Shown here: in pieces, positions 1-8,550 of the stretch | Layout: each line of letters starts with the position of its first letter | Position numbering within the stretch: position 1 is the stretch's first letter | NCBI GenBank assembly: GCA_013152385.1 | Contig: JAADGL010000019.1 | Coordinates: 1-41,512 of the forward strand | Reading direction: 5' to 3' | Length of the DNA: 41,512 nucleotides | DNA from: Acidobacteriota bacterium | GTDB lineage: Bacteria; Acidobacteriota; Holophagae; Thermotomaculales; Thermotomaculaceae | Program-made: the position numbers and the translations under genes | Notes under the pieces: model-generated | Database searches by the model: none | The model's input: only the letters and a program-made list of their open reading frames with translations | What the model was told of the DNA's origin: nothing

Positions 1-1095
1 GCACTGATTGTGGAAGTGGACCCCCACCGGATTCAGCGGCGCCTGGAAACCAAATACCTTGATGAAATGGAAACCGATCTGGACCGGGCACTGGAAAAAG
101 TGCTGAAAGCCAAAGAAGAAAAACGCCCGCTGTCTGTGGGGCTCCTCGGAAACGCCGCCGACGTCTATCCCGAACTCTTGCGCAGGGGCATTATCCCCGA
201 CGTCGTCACCGACCAGACATCTTCCCACGACGAACTCAACGGCTACGTTCCGGCGGGAATTTCATATGAAGAAGCACTGAAACTCCGGAAAAGCGATCCG
301 GAAACCTACAAAAAAATGTCCTTTGAATCCATGGTCAAACACTGCGACGCCATGGTGAAATTTCAGGAAAAAGGCGCCATCGTCTTTGACTACGGCAACA
401 ACCTCCGGGGCCAGGCACTGGCTGCCGGGCTGGAAAACGCCTTCGCCTTTCCGGGATTCGTCCCCGCCTACATCCGGCCGCTGTTCTGCGAAGGGAAAGG
501 CCCGTTCCGCTGGGTGGCCCTCTCCGGCGACCCGGAAGACATCTACACCACCGACCGGGAACTGGCCAAACTGTTCCCCGAAAACAAAGCCCTGCTCCGC
601 TGGCTGGACATGGCACAGAAAAAAGTCAAATTTCAGGGGCTGCCCTCCCGTATCTGCTGGCTGGGCTACGGAGAACGGGACAAAGCGGGGCTTTTATTCA
701 ATGAACTGGTAAGAAGCGGCAAAGTTAAAGCCCCCATCGTCATCGGGCGTGATCACCTCGATGCAGGGTCTGTGGCATCTCCCAACCGGGAAACCGAAGC
801 GATGAAAGACGGCTCCGACGCCATTGCCGACTGGCCTATTCTCAACGCCCTCCTCAACGCCGTTTCCGGCGCCACCTGGGTCAGCTACCACCACGGCGGC
901 GGAGTCGGCATCGGCTACTCGCTCCACGCGGGCCAGGTCATCGTCTGCGACGGCACCGAAGCCGCCGACAAACGGCTGAAACGGGTTCTGACCAATGACC
1001 CCCTCACCGGTGTATTCCGCCATGTGGATGCCGGATATGAAAAAGCCGTTGAGGTAGCCAAAGCCAAGGGCTGCAAAATCCCGATGATGGAGTAA
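1..1095 (+). CDS. hutU: Urocanate hydratase (urocanase), 3' part
   Basis: Urocanase converts urocanate to imidazolonepropionate in histidine degradation, using tightly bound NAD+ as electrophile; it is cytoplasmic. The open frame runs in from the window edge (the first in-frame codons read A-L-I-V-E-V-D), so the N-terminal part lies outside; a GTG at position 10 is not the real start. Visible family signatures are [20 protein letters not shown] with the reactive cysteine codon at 487-489, [16 protein letters not shown], and the C-terminal [11 protein letters not shown]...[11 protein letters not shown]...NDPLTG block. The C-terminus ends at the normal family position, so the visible part looks intact. 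No other hut gene is visible; a terminator lies about 170 bases downstream. Identification is firm; only the missing 5' end limits it. Confidence 0.95.
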   Translation, partial: ALIVEVDPHRIQRRLETKYLDEMETDLDRALEKVLKAKEEKRPLSVGLLGNAADVYPELLRRGIIPDVVTDQTSSHDELNGYVPAGISYEEALKLRKSDPETYKKMSFESMVKHCDAMVKFQEKGAIVFDYGNNLRGQALAAGLENAFAFPGFVPAYIRPLFCEGKGPFRWVALSGDPEDIYTTDRELAKLFPENKALLRWLDMAQKKVKFQGLPSRICWLGYGERDKAGLLFNELVRSGKVKAPIVIGRDHLDAGSVASPNRETEAMKDGSDAIADWPILNALLNAVSGATWVSYHHGGGVGIGYSLHAGQVIVCDGTEAADKRLKRVLTNDPLTGVFRHVDAGYEKAVEVAKAKGCKIPMME

Positions 1096-1096
1096 A

Positions 1097-1210
1097 GTGG
1101 GGCAGCTGCGGCTGTTGGGCCCGGGCTGCGTTGAAGCCGGACTCGGAATGCTCACGTACGTTCCCCGTGTACGCTCCGCGTCCTCGTTCGTCTTCGCCTT
1201 GCCCGAACAC
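1097..1210. repeat. Possible dispersed intergenic repeat behind hutU
   Basis: A GC-rich tract begins directly after the hutU stop and differs from the surrounding AT-richer spacer. It contains a small inverted repeat, CGTAC (1155-1159) and GTACG (1169-1173), within a string that reads TGCTCACGTACG...GTACGCTCCGCG. From memory this pattern resembles intergenic elements that recur many times in some bacterial genomes and are often mis-called as short ORFs in both directions. Only one copy occurs in this window, so the repeat nature is inferred. Confidence 0.35.
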
Positions 1211-1263
1211 CAACATCCACACCCTATACCCTTGTTGTTTCACAACATTTTTTATATAAAGAC

Positions 1264-1291
1264 AGGGCCGCAATCGCGGCCCTTGTTTTTT
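1264..1291 (+). terminator. Intrinsic terminator after hutU
   Basis: A perfect 8-bp stem (AGGGCCGC 1264-1271 with GCGGCCCT 1276-1283) closes a 4-base AATC loop and is followed by TGTTTTTTT. It sits downstream of hutU in the right orientation to end the hut transcript. The lipoprotein gene on the other side is transcribed toward it from the minus strand. Confidence 0.85.
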
Positions 1292-1330
1292 GCTGAGAAA
1301 TTTAATAATAAATAAGGTTAATAAAATAAC

Positions 1331-1378
1331 AGCCAGGACACTTCCCGTTCGCATTGAGCATAGACATCAAAACCTTTA
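1331..1378 (-). pseudogene. Degraded copy of the lipoprotein gene's 3' end
   Basis: This stretch aligns with the last codons of the neighbouring lipoprotein gene (1394-1443). Shared blocks include CCGTTCGCAT and ATAGACATCAAAACC. Read on the minus strand it encodes FDVY, then after a 2-base deletion relative to the intact copy it gives NANGKCPGC, matching the intact DANGKCPGC tail. It looks like the remnant of a tandem paralogue of which only the end survives. It has no start codon and no ribosome binding site. Confidence 0.6.
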
Positions 1379-1385
1379 ATAATGT

Positions 1386-2720
1386 TTAATTGCAACCGGG
1401 GCACTTTCCGTTCGCATCAAGCTTATAGACATCAAAACCCTTTACACAGCTTTCGTTTGTTAAATCATTCGCTTCTGAAGTTGAAGCGGCCACGATCATT
1501 CCCCCATCCGACGTAGAGACAATGGCAAACAACTGCCGAAGGGGCCCTGTTTCGTAGTATTGCATCCACATCATGTTCCCGTTTCTATCAAGCTTTCTAA
1601 TGTCCAGATTATTCACCAGCAGCTCTGACCCATTCCCATTATCCTCATAGTCACTTCCGGTCGCTATGGCAATCAGTACGGAGCCGTCAGCAAGCAGAGC
1701 CATGTTGCGCGCCGGTTCGAAGAATACCCCGTATTGTTCGTCGGACCAGATGGTATCACCATTTCTGTCAATATTCAGCACAAATGAGTCCCAAACATCA
1801 ATATCATTAATGAAGGAATACGAACCATAACTAACAAGAAAAGTACCATCCTTGTGAATCAAAAGTTGAAGTGGATACCAATTCACATTATCGGAGTTGG
1901 CATACCAGGCTTTTGACCAGTTCAGAGTGCCTTCATCCGCATTAATCAAGGCAATCGCAAAACCGCTGATCGGGTTTCCAGTTCCCTGTTTTTCCAGCTG
2001 AACGAGTATCGCAATACCATTCCCCGGGTCTTCAACAACATCTGCAATCCGTACCAATTTCACTGTTTCTGATTTCCTGCTTTTAGAATCAAACACACGG
2101 CCATCAGAAAACTCTGTCCGCCACAGTTCACTACCTCCATTGACTCCCAAAAGAACCCACAAACGTCCGGCATTAATATCCTTATATCCGGCAAAAACAG
2201 CCTTATCATTCAAGAGACATACCCGAACCAATTCATCAATATTCGGCCAGTGATAAGAATCAGATACCGTCCCCTGCTTATCTGTCTGAACAGAAACCCC
2301 CTCCGTCACAGTATTTGAAATGGTTTGCCCCACCATCAGAAGCTTCCTGTTGTCCTCATAAACCATATCAACCAACAGAGAATCTGCAATTGCAATCCGA
2401 AATGGTTTTACAAGTCCGCCAAGCTTTCCAAGCCGAAACAAACTGGAATGAACAGAATCCTGTGTTGAAGACGGGCCATGGAATGCCATTGAAATGAGAT
2501 AGCAATCCGCCGTTTCAATAATATTAGGGACAGGTATCATTTCCGTATCGTCCCCTGCCAGATCCCAGACACTCTGGTACCAGGTTTGGACAACCACCGG
2601 CTGGGGACCTGGATTAGAAGGTTGAGACGAAGGGGCTGAAGAACTACTGCAGGAAAGGGATAGCATCAGGCTCAGAATTACTCCCGAAAAAATCAGATAT
2701 ACAAATTTTGTCTTTTTCAT
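1386..2720 (-). CDS. Lipoprotein of unknown function, beta-propeller-like
   Basis: The 444-residue product begins with a lysine-rich n-region and a hydrophobic stretch ending in LSLSC, a lipobox, followed by a Ser/Pro-rich linker; it should be lipid-anchored and face the periplasm or the outside. The body holds repeated blocks of the type 'hydrophobic-DG(T/S)...W' (for example IHKDGTF, LLADGSVLIA, STSDGGMIVAAS and LDRNG), which suggests a PQQ/WD-like beta-propeller, but I do not recognise a named family. The C-terminus is DANGKCPGCN with two cysteines. The ATG at 2720 is preceded by GGAGAAG. A decayed second copy of the 3' end lies just downstream, so it probably belongs to a duplicated family. 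Base composition is more AT-rich than in the housekeeping genes. Confidence 0.8.
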   Translation of the reverse strand: MKKTKFVYLIFSGVILSLMLSLSCSSSSAPSSQPSNPGPQPVVVQTWYQSVWDLAGDDTEMIPVPNIIETADCYLISMAFHGPSSTQDSVHSSLFRLGKLGGLVKPFRIAIADSLLVDMVYEDNRKLLMVGQTISNTVTEGVSVQTDKQGTVSDSYHWPNIDELVRVCLLNDKAVFAGYKDINAGRLWVLLGVNGGSELWRTEFSDGRVFDSKSRKSETVKLVRIADVVEDPGNGIAILVQLEKQGTGNPISGFAIALINADEGTLNWSKAWYANSDNVNWYPLQLLIHKDGTFLVSYGSYSFINDIDVWDSFVLNIDRNGDTIWSDEQYGVFFEPARNMALLADGSVLIAIATGSDYEDNGNGSELLVNNLDIRKLDRNGNMMWMQYYETGPLRQLFAIVSTSDGGMIVAASTSEANDLTNESCVKGFDVYKLDANGKCPGCN

Positions 2721-3259
2721 TTTACTTCTCCATTAATATCAAATAGATAAATTACTGACTTTTCCCCTTAAAAAACTCAAGAATACATCAGCAAATTTTT
2801 TACCTCGCTTGAGCAGAACGGAAAGACCGTATTTGGATCTATTTATTTACCTCTCTGTCATACTGATAAAAATAATTATACCATACCAGATACCATACCA
2901 AGAGACAGAAGACATCCTTTTTTCTCCCCTCTGCCAGTTTGTCATTTATTCGATACACGATGGAGAGTGAACGGAGTGAACGCGCGCAGACAGCCCGAGA
3001 CTTGAGCCTCCACGGGAAGGAGGGTGGCTCAATATTAGGTATAACAACGCAATACGTCAGAACGCCCCCTTTGCTGCCGGAAAGTGGCACAACGTGCCAC
3101 AACTCGAAGCGGCATCCCGCGGAGCGGAACGCCGGATGATAGACGTTGGGTGTCAGGCAGGTGGCAAATGACAAAAAGACAATCAGGGAATTGGAATTCC
3201 ATGCCTTTTCCTGATCCATCCACGATGCACCATCCACGAAAACAGTTCCGGGCGTCAGG
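2721..3259. other. Non-coding stretch between lipoprotein and broken gene
   Basis: About 540 bases hold no credible gene. The frames that stay open here give low-complexity or atypical proteins. Visible structure is limited to a short direct repeat of ATACCATACC near 2880-2900, GAGTGAACGGAGTGAACG near 2966, and the inverted repeat at 3084-3100. It may be decayed sequence downstream of the broken dehydrogenase. Confidence 0.5.
3084..3100. repeat. Short perfect inverted repeat
   Basis: GTGGCA (3084-3089) and TGCCAC (3095-3100) flank a 5-base loop. There is no T-run on either side, so it does not look like an intrinsic terminator. Function unknown. Confidence 0.5.
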
Positions 3260-4407
3260 TCATTTGGGTCTGTGGGGGTATTCCTGCTCCCGGTTCTGGA
3301 AAGACAAAATGCCGGGGTTCTGGACAACGCCGTTACGTATTTCGATTGCCTTTGAAATCGTCTCGTTCGCCTTCCATGCTTCAGGGCCCCCGAGTACAAT
3401 GGGCAGAAAGGGAATCAATGCTTCGGAAATTTCCCAGGATGCGGAATCCCAATAGTAACTCGGGCTGTGATCCACCGCATAGTAATTAATTCCACACGTT
3501 TCAAACATGGGATCGTCAAAAGAGGTTGGTTTTGCACACCAGAATCCCATGCCTTCATCACAGCTTATGTCAATGATGAGCGTACCTTTCATCAGTTTGT
3601 GCGCATCATTTTCCGGGACAATCATGATGGGGGCATCAATTTCCTGAAACATACCATTCACAATGATCTGCACATCGGACAATGCGTCGGAGAATGGCTG
3701 CGTACTGCCATCGGATTCAATCGCCAGCAGGTTACCCGCCTCATCAACCATCATCTGTTTAAACGCGATTGCAGGCAATTGCTCGCTGACGTTGGTGGAT
3801 ATGCGATTGGTGTACACGGTAATGTCCTGAAATCCCTGCCCCTGCAAGGCGTAGACCGCACCCCTGCTCACCGAACCGAAGCTGAGTACGACGGCTTTCC
3901 GTGGTTTACCGTAGTTCCCGGCAACGCCAATCAAACTCAGTGCATGGTTTACACCCGCATATCCCGCTATTTCATTGTTTTTGTAAAAAATATGCATTGC
4001 ATATCCTGATCACCGGAAGGACTCCATGTAAACATGGCTTCCCAGGCAATGAGGGTCAATTTCCTGTCAATTGCCACCTGTGTATTTTCTCTCTGTTGCG
4101 CGCAATGGGGCCAACCCCATACTGTTGCGCCTTCCCTCACCCGGGACAGGTCCTCTGCAAGGGGCTTGGGCAACAGCACACAATCAAAACCACTCAGTAT
4201 CTCCTCTCTGGACGCAACACGTCCGGACGAAAGCTCCGCCAATGTGTCGTCGGCCATGCCAAACGGCAATCCATATCCAGTTTCAAATGTTATCCGCTTT
4301 CTCAGTTCCCCGGATATTCGTTCAATGTGATCCGGATGAATTGGCACCCGTTTTTCGTTTTCTTTCCGTGATGTCCCAACCACACCAATATTTATATTTG
4401 TTGCCAT
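3260..4407 (-). pseudogene. AlaDH/PNT-family dehydrogenase, frameshifted
   Basis: Two adjacent minus-strand frames together give one dehydrogenase of about 380 residues related to alanine dehydrogenase and N5-(carboxyethyl)ornithine synthase, NAD(P)-dependent enzymes that form or cleave amino acids at an imine carbon. The first part (ATG at 4407, preceded by AAGGAAGG) has the family N-terminus VVGTSRKENEKRVPIHPDHI; the second has KAVVLSFGSVSRGAV, a Rossmann-like nucleotide loop. The frames switch at 3993-4002, where TGCAT is tandemly duplicated; deleting one copy restores ...GDQDMHIFYKNNEIAGYAG without loss. The C-terminus looks natural. As written, translation stops shortly after the duplication. 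A sequencing or assembly error would leave the gene intact instead. The exact substrate is not assignable. Confidence 0.75.
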
Positions 4408-4915
4408 TCTGGCCTTCCTTCTTCTTTCAATTCTTAATTTAACATCGCAAGAATTGTTTGCCGTTTCTATTTTCTTTTCGCGCATAACATCCAGATTACC
4501 GCCGAAGTTCTGACAAAGCCAGTTGGCTGAAGCCCTGCCCCTACCAAGGGAGTGACAACGTGATTTGTCGGCTGTATGTGCATGTTGTTTAGAAACCGGC
4601 AGGCAACACTCATAAAACCAAGATAGGTATAATTATTATAACACACTATCGGAAGAACCGGATTCCGGCATCCACCGGGCTTGTTGAAACAACAAGATAC
4701 ATTCCAATTGACAGAATAATTTCGAAGATCAAATACGGTTTGTGAGGTTCAACCATCTCAAAAGAGTCTTCTTTTTCCGGTCTACATCAGAAAGATGACA
4801 AACAATTGGAGAATTTCAACTTTAATTTGCCGTTTATTTTAGTTTCAGAAGAAAATATTGAAAGCAGCCTCGCACCTCTTTGTTATATACCGGGGTCAAA
4901 AATTGCGTTCAAAAG
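4408..4915. other. Non-coding stretch upstream of the broken dehydrogenase
   Basis: No convincing gene is seen in these 508 bases. An AT-rich island near 4625-4642 contains TATAAT on the plus strand (4628-4633) and on the minus strand (4640-4635). The minus-strand copy lies about 230 bases upstream of the broken dehydrogenase and could be its -10 box, but I see no good -35 element. The short plus-strand frame beginning near 4806 lies largely opposite the methyltransferase gene and does not look like a protein. Confidence 0.45.
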
Positions 4916-5446
4916 TTATTCGGGAGCCCTGCCGGTAAAAAGCCATTTCAGGCAACGGAATGACAGGGAGACAGCGGGAACACGTTTTTTGTATTCAAGG
5001 TACGCGGAACCGAATTTTCGCCTGCATTCCGCTTCTTCAAAGGTAAATACCATCACAACAATGGAAATCATTTCAAGGGGAGCGAGATAAATAATAAAGT
5101 GGGGACTGCCGAGAAGCAGCGCCCAGCCCGGAGGCAGCAATGCCAGCCCGAACAGCATCGGGTGGCGCATACAGCTGTAAATTCCGGTTGTTACCATGCG
5201 GTCGGTCTCAAGGCGCGGTGTGTTTTCGCTTCTGCCTTTTTTCAGTTCCCTTCCCCCTGTCGCGGCAGCATTGAATGCCAGTTTCGTAATCCCGAACCCC
5301 AGGGGAAAGGTAAACAGATGAAAAAAGGGTGAGAAAAATAGATTGTGCGCGCGAATATCCAGATAAATGCAGAATACCGCTCCTCCGAAGATCATCAAAA
5401 ACCACCACAGCAGCCGAATTATAACGGAAAGGGTAAATTTCGTCAT
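4916..5446 (-). CDS. ICMT/PEMT-type integral membrane methyltransferase
   Basis: This membrane protein of about 176 residues has three to four hydrophobic segments and the C-terminal signature of the isoprenylcysteine carboxyl methyltransferase / phospholipid methyltransferase superfamily: TGIYSCMRHPMLFG, then a paired hydrophobic region, then EEAECRRKFGSAYLEYKKRVP. Such proteins transfer a methyl group from S-adenosylmethionine to a membrane-embedded or lipid-like acceptor; the acceptor cannot be read from sequence. The ATG at 5446 has GGAGG four bases upstream; another in-frame ATG at 5464 has no clear ribosome site. It stands alone, divergent from the thioredoxin-domain gene. Confidence 0.8.
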   Translation of the reverse strand: MTKFTLSVIIRLLWWFLMIFGGAVFCIYLDIRAHNLFFSPFFHLFTFPLGFGITKLAFNAAATGGRELKKGRSENTPRLETDRMVTTGIYSCMRHPMLFGLALLPPGWALLLGSPHFIIYLAPLEMISIVVMVFTFEEAECRRKFGSAYLEYKKRVPAVSLSFRCLKWLFTGRAPE

Positions 5447-5573
5447 CCTGCCTCCGGCACTCATTTTTGCTTCTATTTTACATCATTCGGAAGTGAACGC
5501 GACACAATCTGCCTTGCGCAAAACAGGGAAATTCTGATAGAGTGAAACGTGAAAAGACTCAGGAGGGGAAAAT

Positions 5574-6170
5574 ATGAATTGTCCGAACTGTGACCGTTAT
5601 ACACCGGATGACAGCCCGGTCTGTATCCATTGCGGGGCGCAATTGCCGGAAGTGGGGACATCTCCGTCTTCTGCCCGGTATCCGCAAAACACAGGCACAG
5701 CCCGAATCGGAACCCGAAGCACCGGCCGCGGTGTTTTCAGCGGATGGAATATTGTAATTGCGGGAGTGGTTGTTCTGGCCGGAGTATTGCTGTTTTTTCT
5801 GCTGCGGTCCGCCCCGTCTCACGGATATGTGACAGAATTTCCGGACGGGCCGGTTGATCTCAGTACGATGATTGTATCGGGAAAAACAAACATTGTGGAT
5901 ATGTACAGCGAATACTGCCCCCCCTGCCGGATGATTGCGCCCTATCTTGACAAATTGGCAAAAAAGCGCCCGGATATTCACATTATTCGAATTGATATCA
6001 ACCGGAAAGGGCACCGGGGAATTGACTGGGGCTCCCCTATTGCCGCGCAGTTTCAACTCCGTTCCATTCCCCACTTTATCATTATTGACGGAAAAGGAAA
6101 GGTTCTGGAAGAAGGCAAACCGGCATATAAAAAAGTGGTCAAAATAATTCGCGCCGCAGGTATCAGATAA
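5574..6170 (+). CDS. Zinc-ribbon, TM and thioredoxin-domain protein
   Basis: The 198-residue protein has three parts. Residues 3-21 form a zinc ribbon (CPNC...CIHC), followed by a low-complexity Ser/Thr/Gly/Arg linker. One membrane helix follows at about residues 60-80. A thioredoxin-like domain then carries the redox motif CPPC (in YSEYCPPCRMIAP) and the cis-proline segment RSIPHFIIIDGKG. The positive-inside rule predicts the zinc ribbon in the cytoplasm and the thioredoxin domain in the periplasm, where it could reduce or oxidise disulfides. AGGAGG precedes the ATG at good spacing. It ends 27 bases before the convergent phosphatase gene; a CCGGAT-TTT-ATCCGG hairpin lies between and overlaps the latter's stop. 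Confidence 0.85.
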   Translation: MNCPNCDRYTPDDSPVCIHCGAQLPEVGTSPSSARYPQNTGTARIGTRSTGRGVFSGWNIVIAGVVVLAGVLLFFLLRSAPSHGYVTEFPDGPVDLSTMIVSGKTNIVDMYSEYCPPCRMIAPYLDKLAKKRPDIHIIRIDINRKGHRGIDWGSPIAAQFQLRSIPHFIIIDGKGKVLEEGKPAYKKVVKIIRAAGIR

Positions 6171-6197
6171 GAAAATCGGCTTTCTTTCCGCCGGATT

Positions 6198-8096
6198 TTA
6201 TCCGGTGTAGCGGATGTTGAGCATGGTAATGTCATCGGACTGCTCCGCGTCCCGCACAAACACCTTAATATCCTGAAATACGGTTTGAATGATTTCTTCC
6301 GACTTTTTCCCGGCCAGGCGGTTGAGGATTTTTCCCAGCCGTTCCATCGAATACTGTTTCCCGTCTGGGTCAAAGGCTTCGTTTACTCCGTCTGTATAGA
6401 GAAACAATGACTCCCCGTGTGCCAGTTTCAGTGTTCCGACACTGTACGTGACATCCGGAAAAACACCGAGAGCGGGGCTGGGAGAATTGGATACAAACAA
6501 AACATGCTGCCGGCCGATATGCGCCGGCGGGTTGTGCCCTGCGCTTGTGAAACGGATTTCTCCCGTCCGGATGTCCAGAATGCCGATAAATACCGTAACA
6601 AACATGCAGTTGCTGTTATTTGCGGACAATTCATTGTTTACGATTCTGAGGGTTTCGGCAGAGGACTTTCCGGTACTGGCAATGGCTTTAATCAGTGTTT
6701 TTGCCACCGCCATGAAAAGAGAAGCCGGCACCCCTTTACCGGACACGTCCCCGATGAGAAAGCAGAAATGTTCCGGATCCACAAAAAAGAAGTCGTAAAG
6801 GTCACCGCCCACTTCCCTTGCGGGTTCGATCATTGCATATACATCAATGTCTTTTTCCTCCGGAAAAGGGGGGAAAATTTTCGGGAGAATTCCCATTTGA
6901 ATTTCCCTTGCAATATTTAATTCGCTTTCGATCCTCTGCTTTTTCGCCGTGGCGGTTTTCAGGTCGTCAATGTATTGTTTAAGGGATTTCTGCATGTAAT
7001 CCAGAGTCGCGGCAAGGGTGCCCAGTTCATCTCCTGATGTGTCTGTCGGAATTTCCGTATTCAGGTTTCCCGTTGAGATGGTTTCGGCAATTTCAGAAAG
7101 TTTCATAATCCGGGCCGTGGATTTCCGGGAAATAATACTGACAATAAGAACAATAAACAGAATACCGAGAAAGGCGGTCATCATACTGGTTCTTGTCAAA
7201 TGACGAAGAGGCGAAAAAAGCTCATTTTCCGGAAAAACCAGGCCGATAATCCAGCCGGTGGACGGAATGGGCCGAAAGAAAACCCGGTAGGCTTTCCCGT
7301 CTTTCAAATACCGGAGAAATCCCGCTTTTTCCGCGAGCAGTTTTCGGCCGGTGATCTGCATGGTTTTGCTGCCTGTCTTCCCGGCATAGTCCAGAACAGT
7401 GCTTTTCCCAAGCAGGGTTTTATCCGGAGAACTGAGAAAAACACCTTTCGCAGACACAAGAAAGGCATAGCCATTTTGAAGAACATGAATATTCCGCACA
7501 ATATTGTCCAGATTTTTCAACGAAAAATCGGCAGTTAATATCCCGATAAATTTGCCGTTTCGATGAACCGGAATGGAATAAGTGGACATCAGGATGTTCC
7601 CGCCGCCCTTGTCAAAATACGGTTCGCTCCATACCGGATGGTCCAGCTTTTTGGGAACAGTGTACCAGGCACTGTGCAGATAATCGTATGCCGGAGTGTC
7701 CAGGCGGGTAAGCTGAATTTTTCCGTCTTTCTTGTAAACATAAGGGCAATAAGTGTTTAATTTCGGGTTAAATGCGTGGGGCTCGAATGCGGCTGCCATG
7801 CCGAATATGTTGCTATTGGTGTTGATGGCGATTTTCAGGAGCTTCACCATGGCATCCGGTGTACCGGGAAGATTTTCCGCAACACTTGCGGGTACTTTTT
7901 CAATGGGGCCGGTAATCAGATTCATTTTTTCAATGGTGGATTTTACAATAAGCTTTGCCTGCTCACGGGTTTGTGACAGCAGAATGTCATCGGATATTCG
8001 ATAGCTGATATAGGTAATTGCGACAACAACCGGAATAACCGCAAGCAATGTCATCAGAATAAATTTTACTGTAATACTCTTTTTGACTTTCTTCAT
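6198..8096 (-). CDS. Cache-HAMP-SpoIIE-type PP2C phosphatase
   Basis: The 632-residue protein is a transmembrane sensor phosphatase of the SpoIIE/RsbU type, which normally dephosphorylates a STAS anti-anti-sigma factor. It has TM1 (about 10-32), an extracytoplasmic double Cache sensor domain (about 35-300, with WYTVPKK...W-SEPYFDKGGG), TM2 (about 305-327), HAMP, a short coiled coil beginning the AREIQMGILP linker, and the PP2C domain with VGGDLYDFF, GDVSGKGVPASLFM, SAGHNPP, YTDGVNEA and SDDITML. These metal-binding acidic residues are present. A longer frame opens at 8246, but its first 50 residues are unlike protein; ATG 8096 overlaps the kinase stop by ATGA. It is the last gene of the operon. 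No STAS or sigma gene is visible nearby. Confidence 0.92.
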   Translation of the reverse strand: MKKVKKSITVKFILMTLLAVIPVVVAITYISYRISDDILLSQTREQAKLIVKSTIEKMNLITGPIEKVPASVAENLPGTPDAMVKLLKIAINTNSNIFGMAAAFEPHAFNPKLNTYCPYVYKKDGKIQLTRLDTPAYDYLHSAWYTVPKKLDHPVWSEPYFDKGGGNILMSTYSIPVHRNGKFIGILTADFSLKNLDNIVRNIHVLQNGYAFLVSAKGVFLSSPDKTLLGKSTVLDYAGKTGSKTMQITGRKLLAEKAGFLRYLKDGKAYRVFFRPIPSTGWIIGLVFPENELFSPLRHLTRTSMMTAFLGILFIVLIVSIISRKSTARIMKLSEIAETISTGNLNTEIPTDTSGDELGTLAATLDYMQKSLKQYIDDLKTATAKKQRIESELNIAREIQMGILPKIFPPFPEEKDIDVYAMIEPAREVGGDLYDFFFVDPEHFCFLIGDVSGKGVPASLFMAVAKTLIKAIASTGKSSAETLRIVNNELSANNSNCMFVTVFIGILDIRTGEIRFTSAGHNPPAHIGRQHVLFVSNSPSPALGVFPDVTYSVGTLKLAHGESLFLYTDGVNEAFDPDGKQYSMERLGKILNRLAGKKSEEIIQTVFQDIKVFVRDAEQSDDITMLNIRYTG

Positions 8097-8530
8097 TTTT
8101 CTGTTCCTTCCCGGACAACGGTAAATATTAAAATATTTTTTCCGTTTTCTTCCCTGTATGTAAGGCTGTGAGCCAGAGTAGTGGCAAGAAAAATTCCCAA
8201 CCCCCCCGGGGTTCTTTCGTCTATGGGTTGATTCAGGTCCGGACACGGCGCTTCAATGGGATTAAACAGAACGCCTCCGCTGATAACGGTGACACGGATG
8301 CCGGTATTTTGAAACAGCATCATTTCAATCCGTATACTGCCGTTTTCTTCTCCGGCATACCCGTAATTTATGATATTGACAATAATTTCCTCGCTGATAA
8401 GGCGCAAACGGTCCAATTCCTTCGTACTTAATCCGGCGGTCCGGCCAAAATCAAGAATATCATCCAGAATCGCGGTGAGATGCTCCCGTTTTGCAGGATA
8501 CTCCCGGATAACGGCCCGGTTCATAGCCAT
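8093..8530 (-). CDS. RsbW/SpoIIAB-type serine kinase, anti-sigma
   Basis: This HATPase-fold protein of about 145 residues belongs to the anti-sigma kinase family that phosphorylates STAS antagonists and may hold a sigma factor. The N-box SEEIIVNIINYGY and the glycine-rich lid TPGGLGIFLATTL are clear, followed by the family ending YREENGKNILIFTV. The ATG at 8530 has GAGG five bases upstream; in-frame ATGs at 8545 and 8524 are alternatives. It lies 20 bases or less after the peptidase gene and overlaps the phosphatase by ATGA, so the two are probably translated together as a kinase/phosphatase pair acting on the same phosphoprotein. The missing STAS partner must be elsewhere. Confidence 0.87.
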   Translation of the reverse strand: MAMNRAVIREYPAKREHLTAILDDILDFGRTAGLSTKELDRLRLISEEIIVNIINYGYAGEENGSIRIEMMLFQNTGIRVTVISGGVLFNPIEAPCPDLNQPIDERTPGGLGIFLATTLAHSLTYREENGKNILIFTVVREGTEK

Positions 8531-8550
8531 CTCTTCCTCTGTCATCTACA

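Noticed and set aside
2839-3399. A 186-codon minus-strand frame downstream of the broken dehydrogenase
   Set aside because: It runs partly in another frame through the dehydrogenase 3' end, has no ribosome site, and its translation has no recognisable domain.
4806-5090. A 94-codon plus-strand frame
   Set aside because: It overlaps the methyltransferase gene in antisense, and the part outside has no coding character.
8097-8246. A 50-codon N-terminal extension of the SpoIIE phosphatase
   Set aside because: The extra residues fall inside the kinase gene in another frame and lack protein character; ATG 8096 with ATGA overlap is the natural start.
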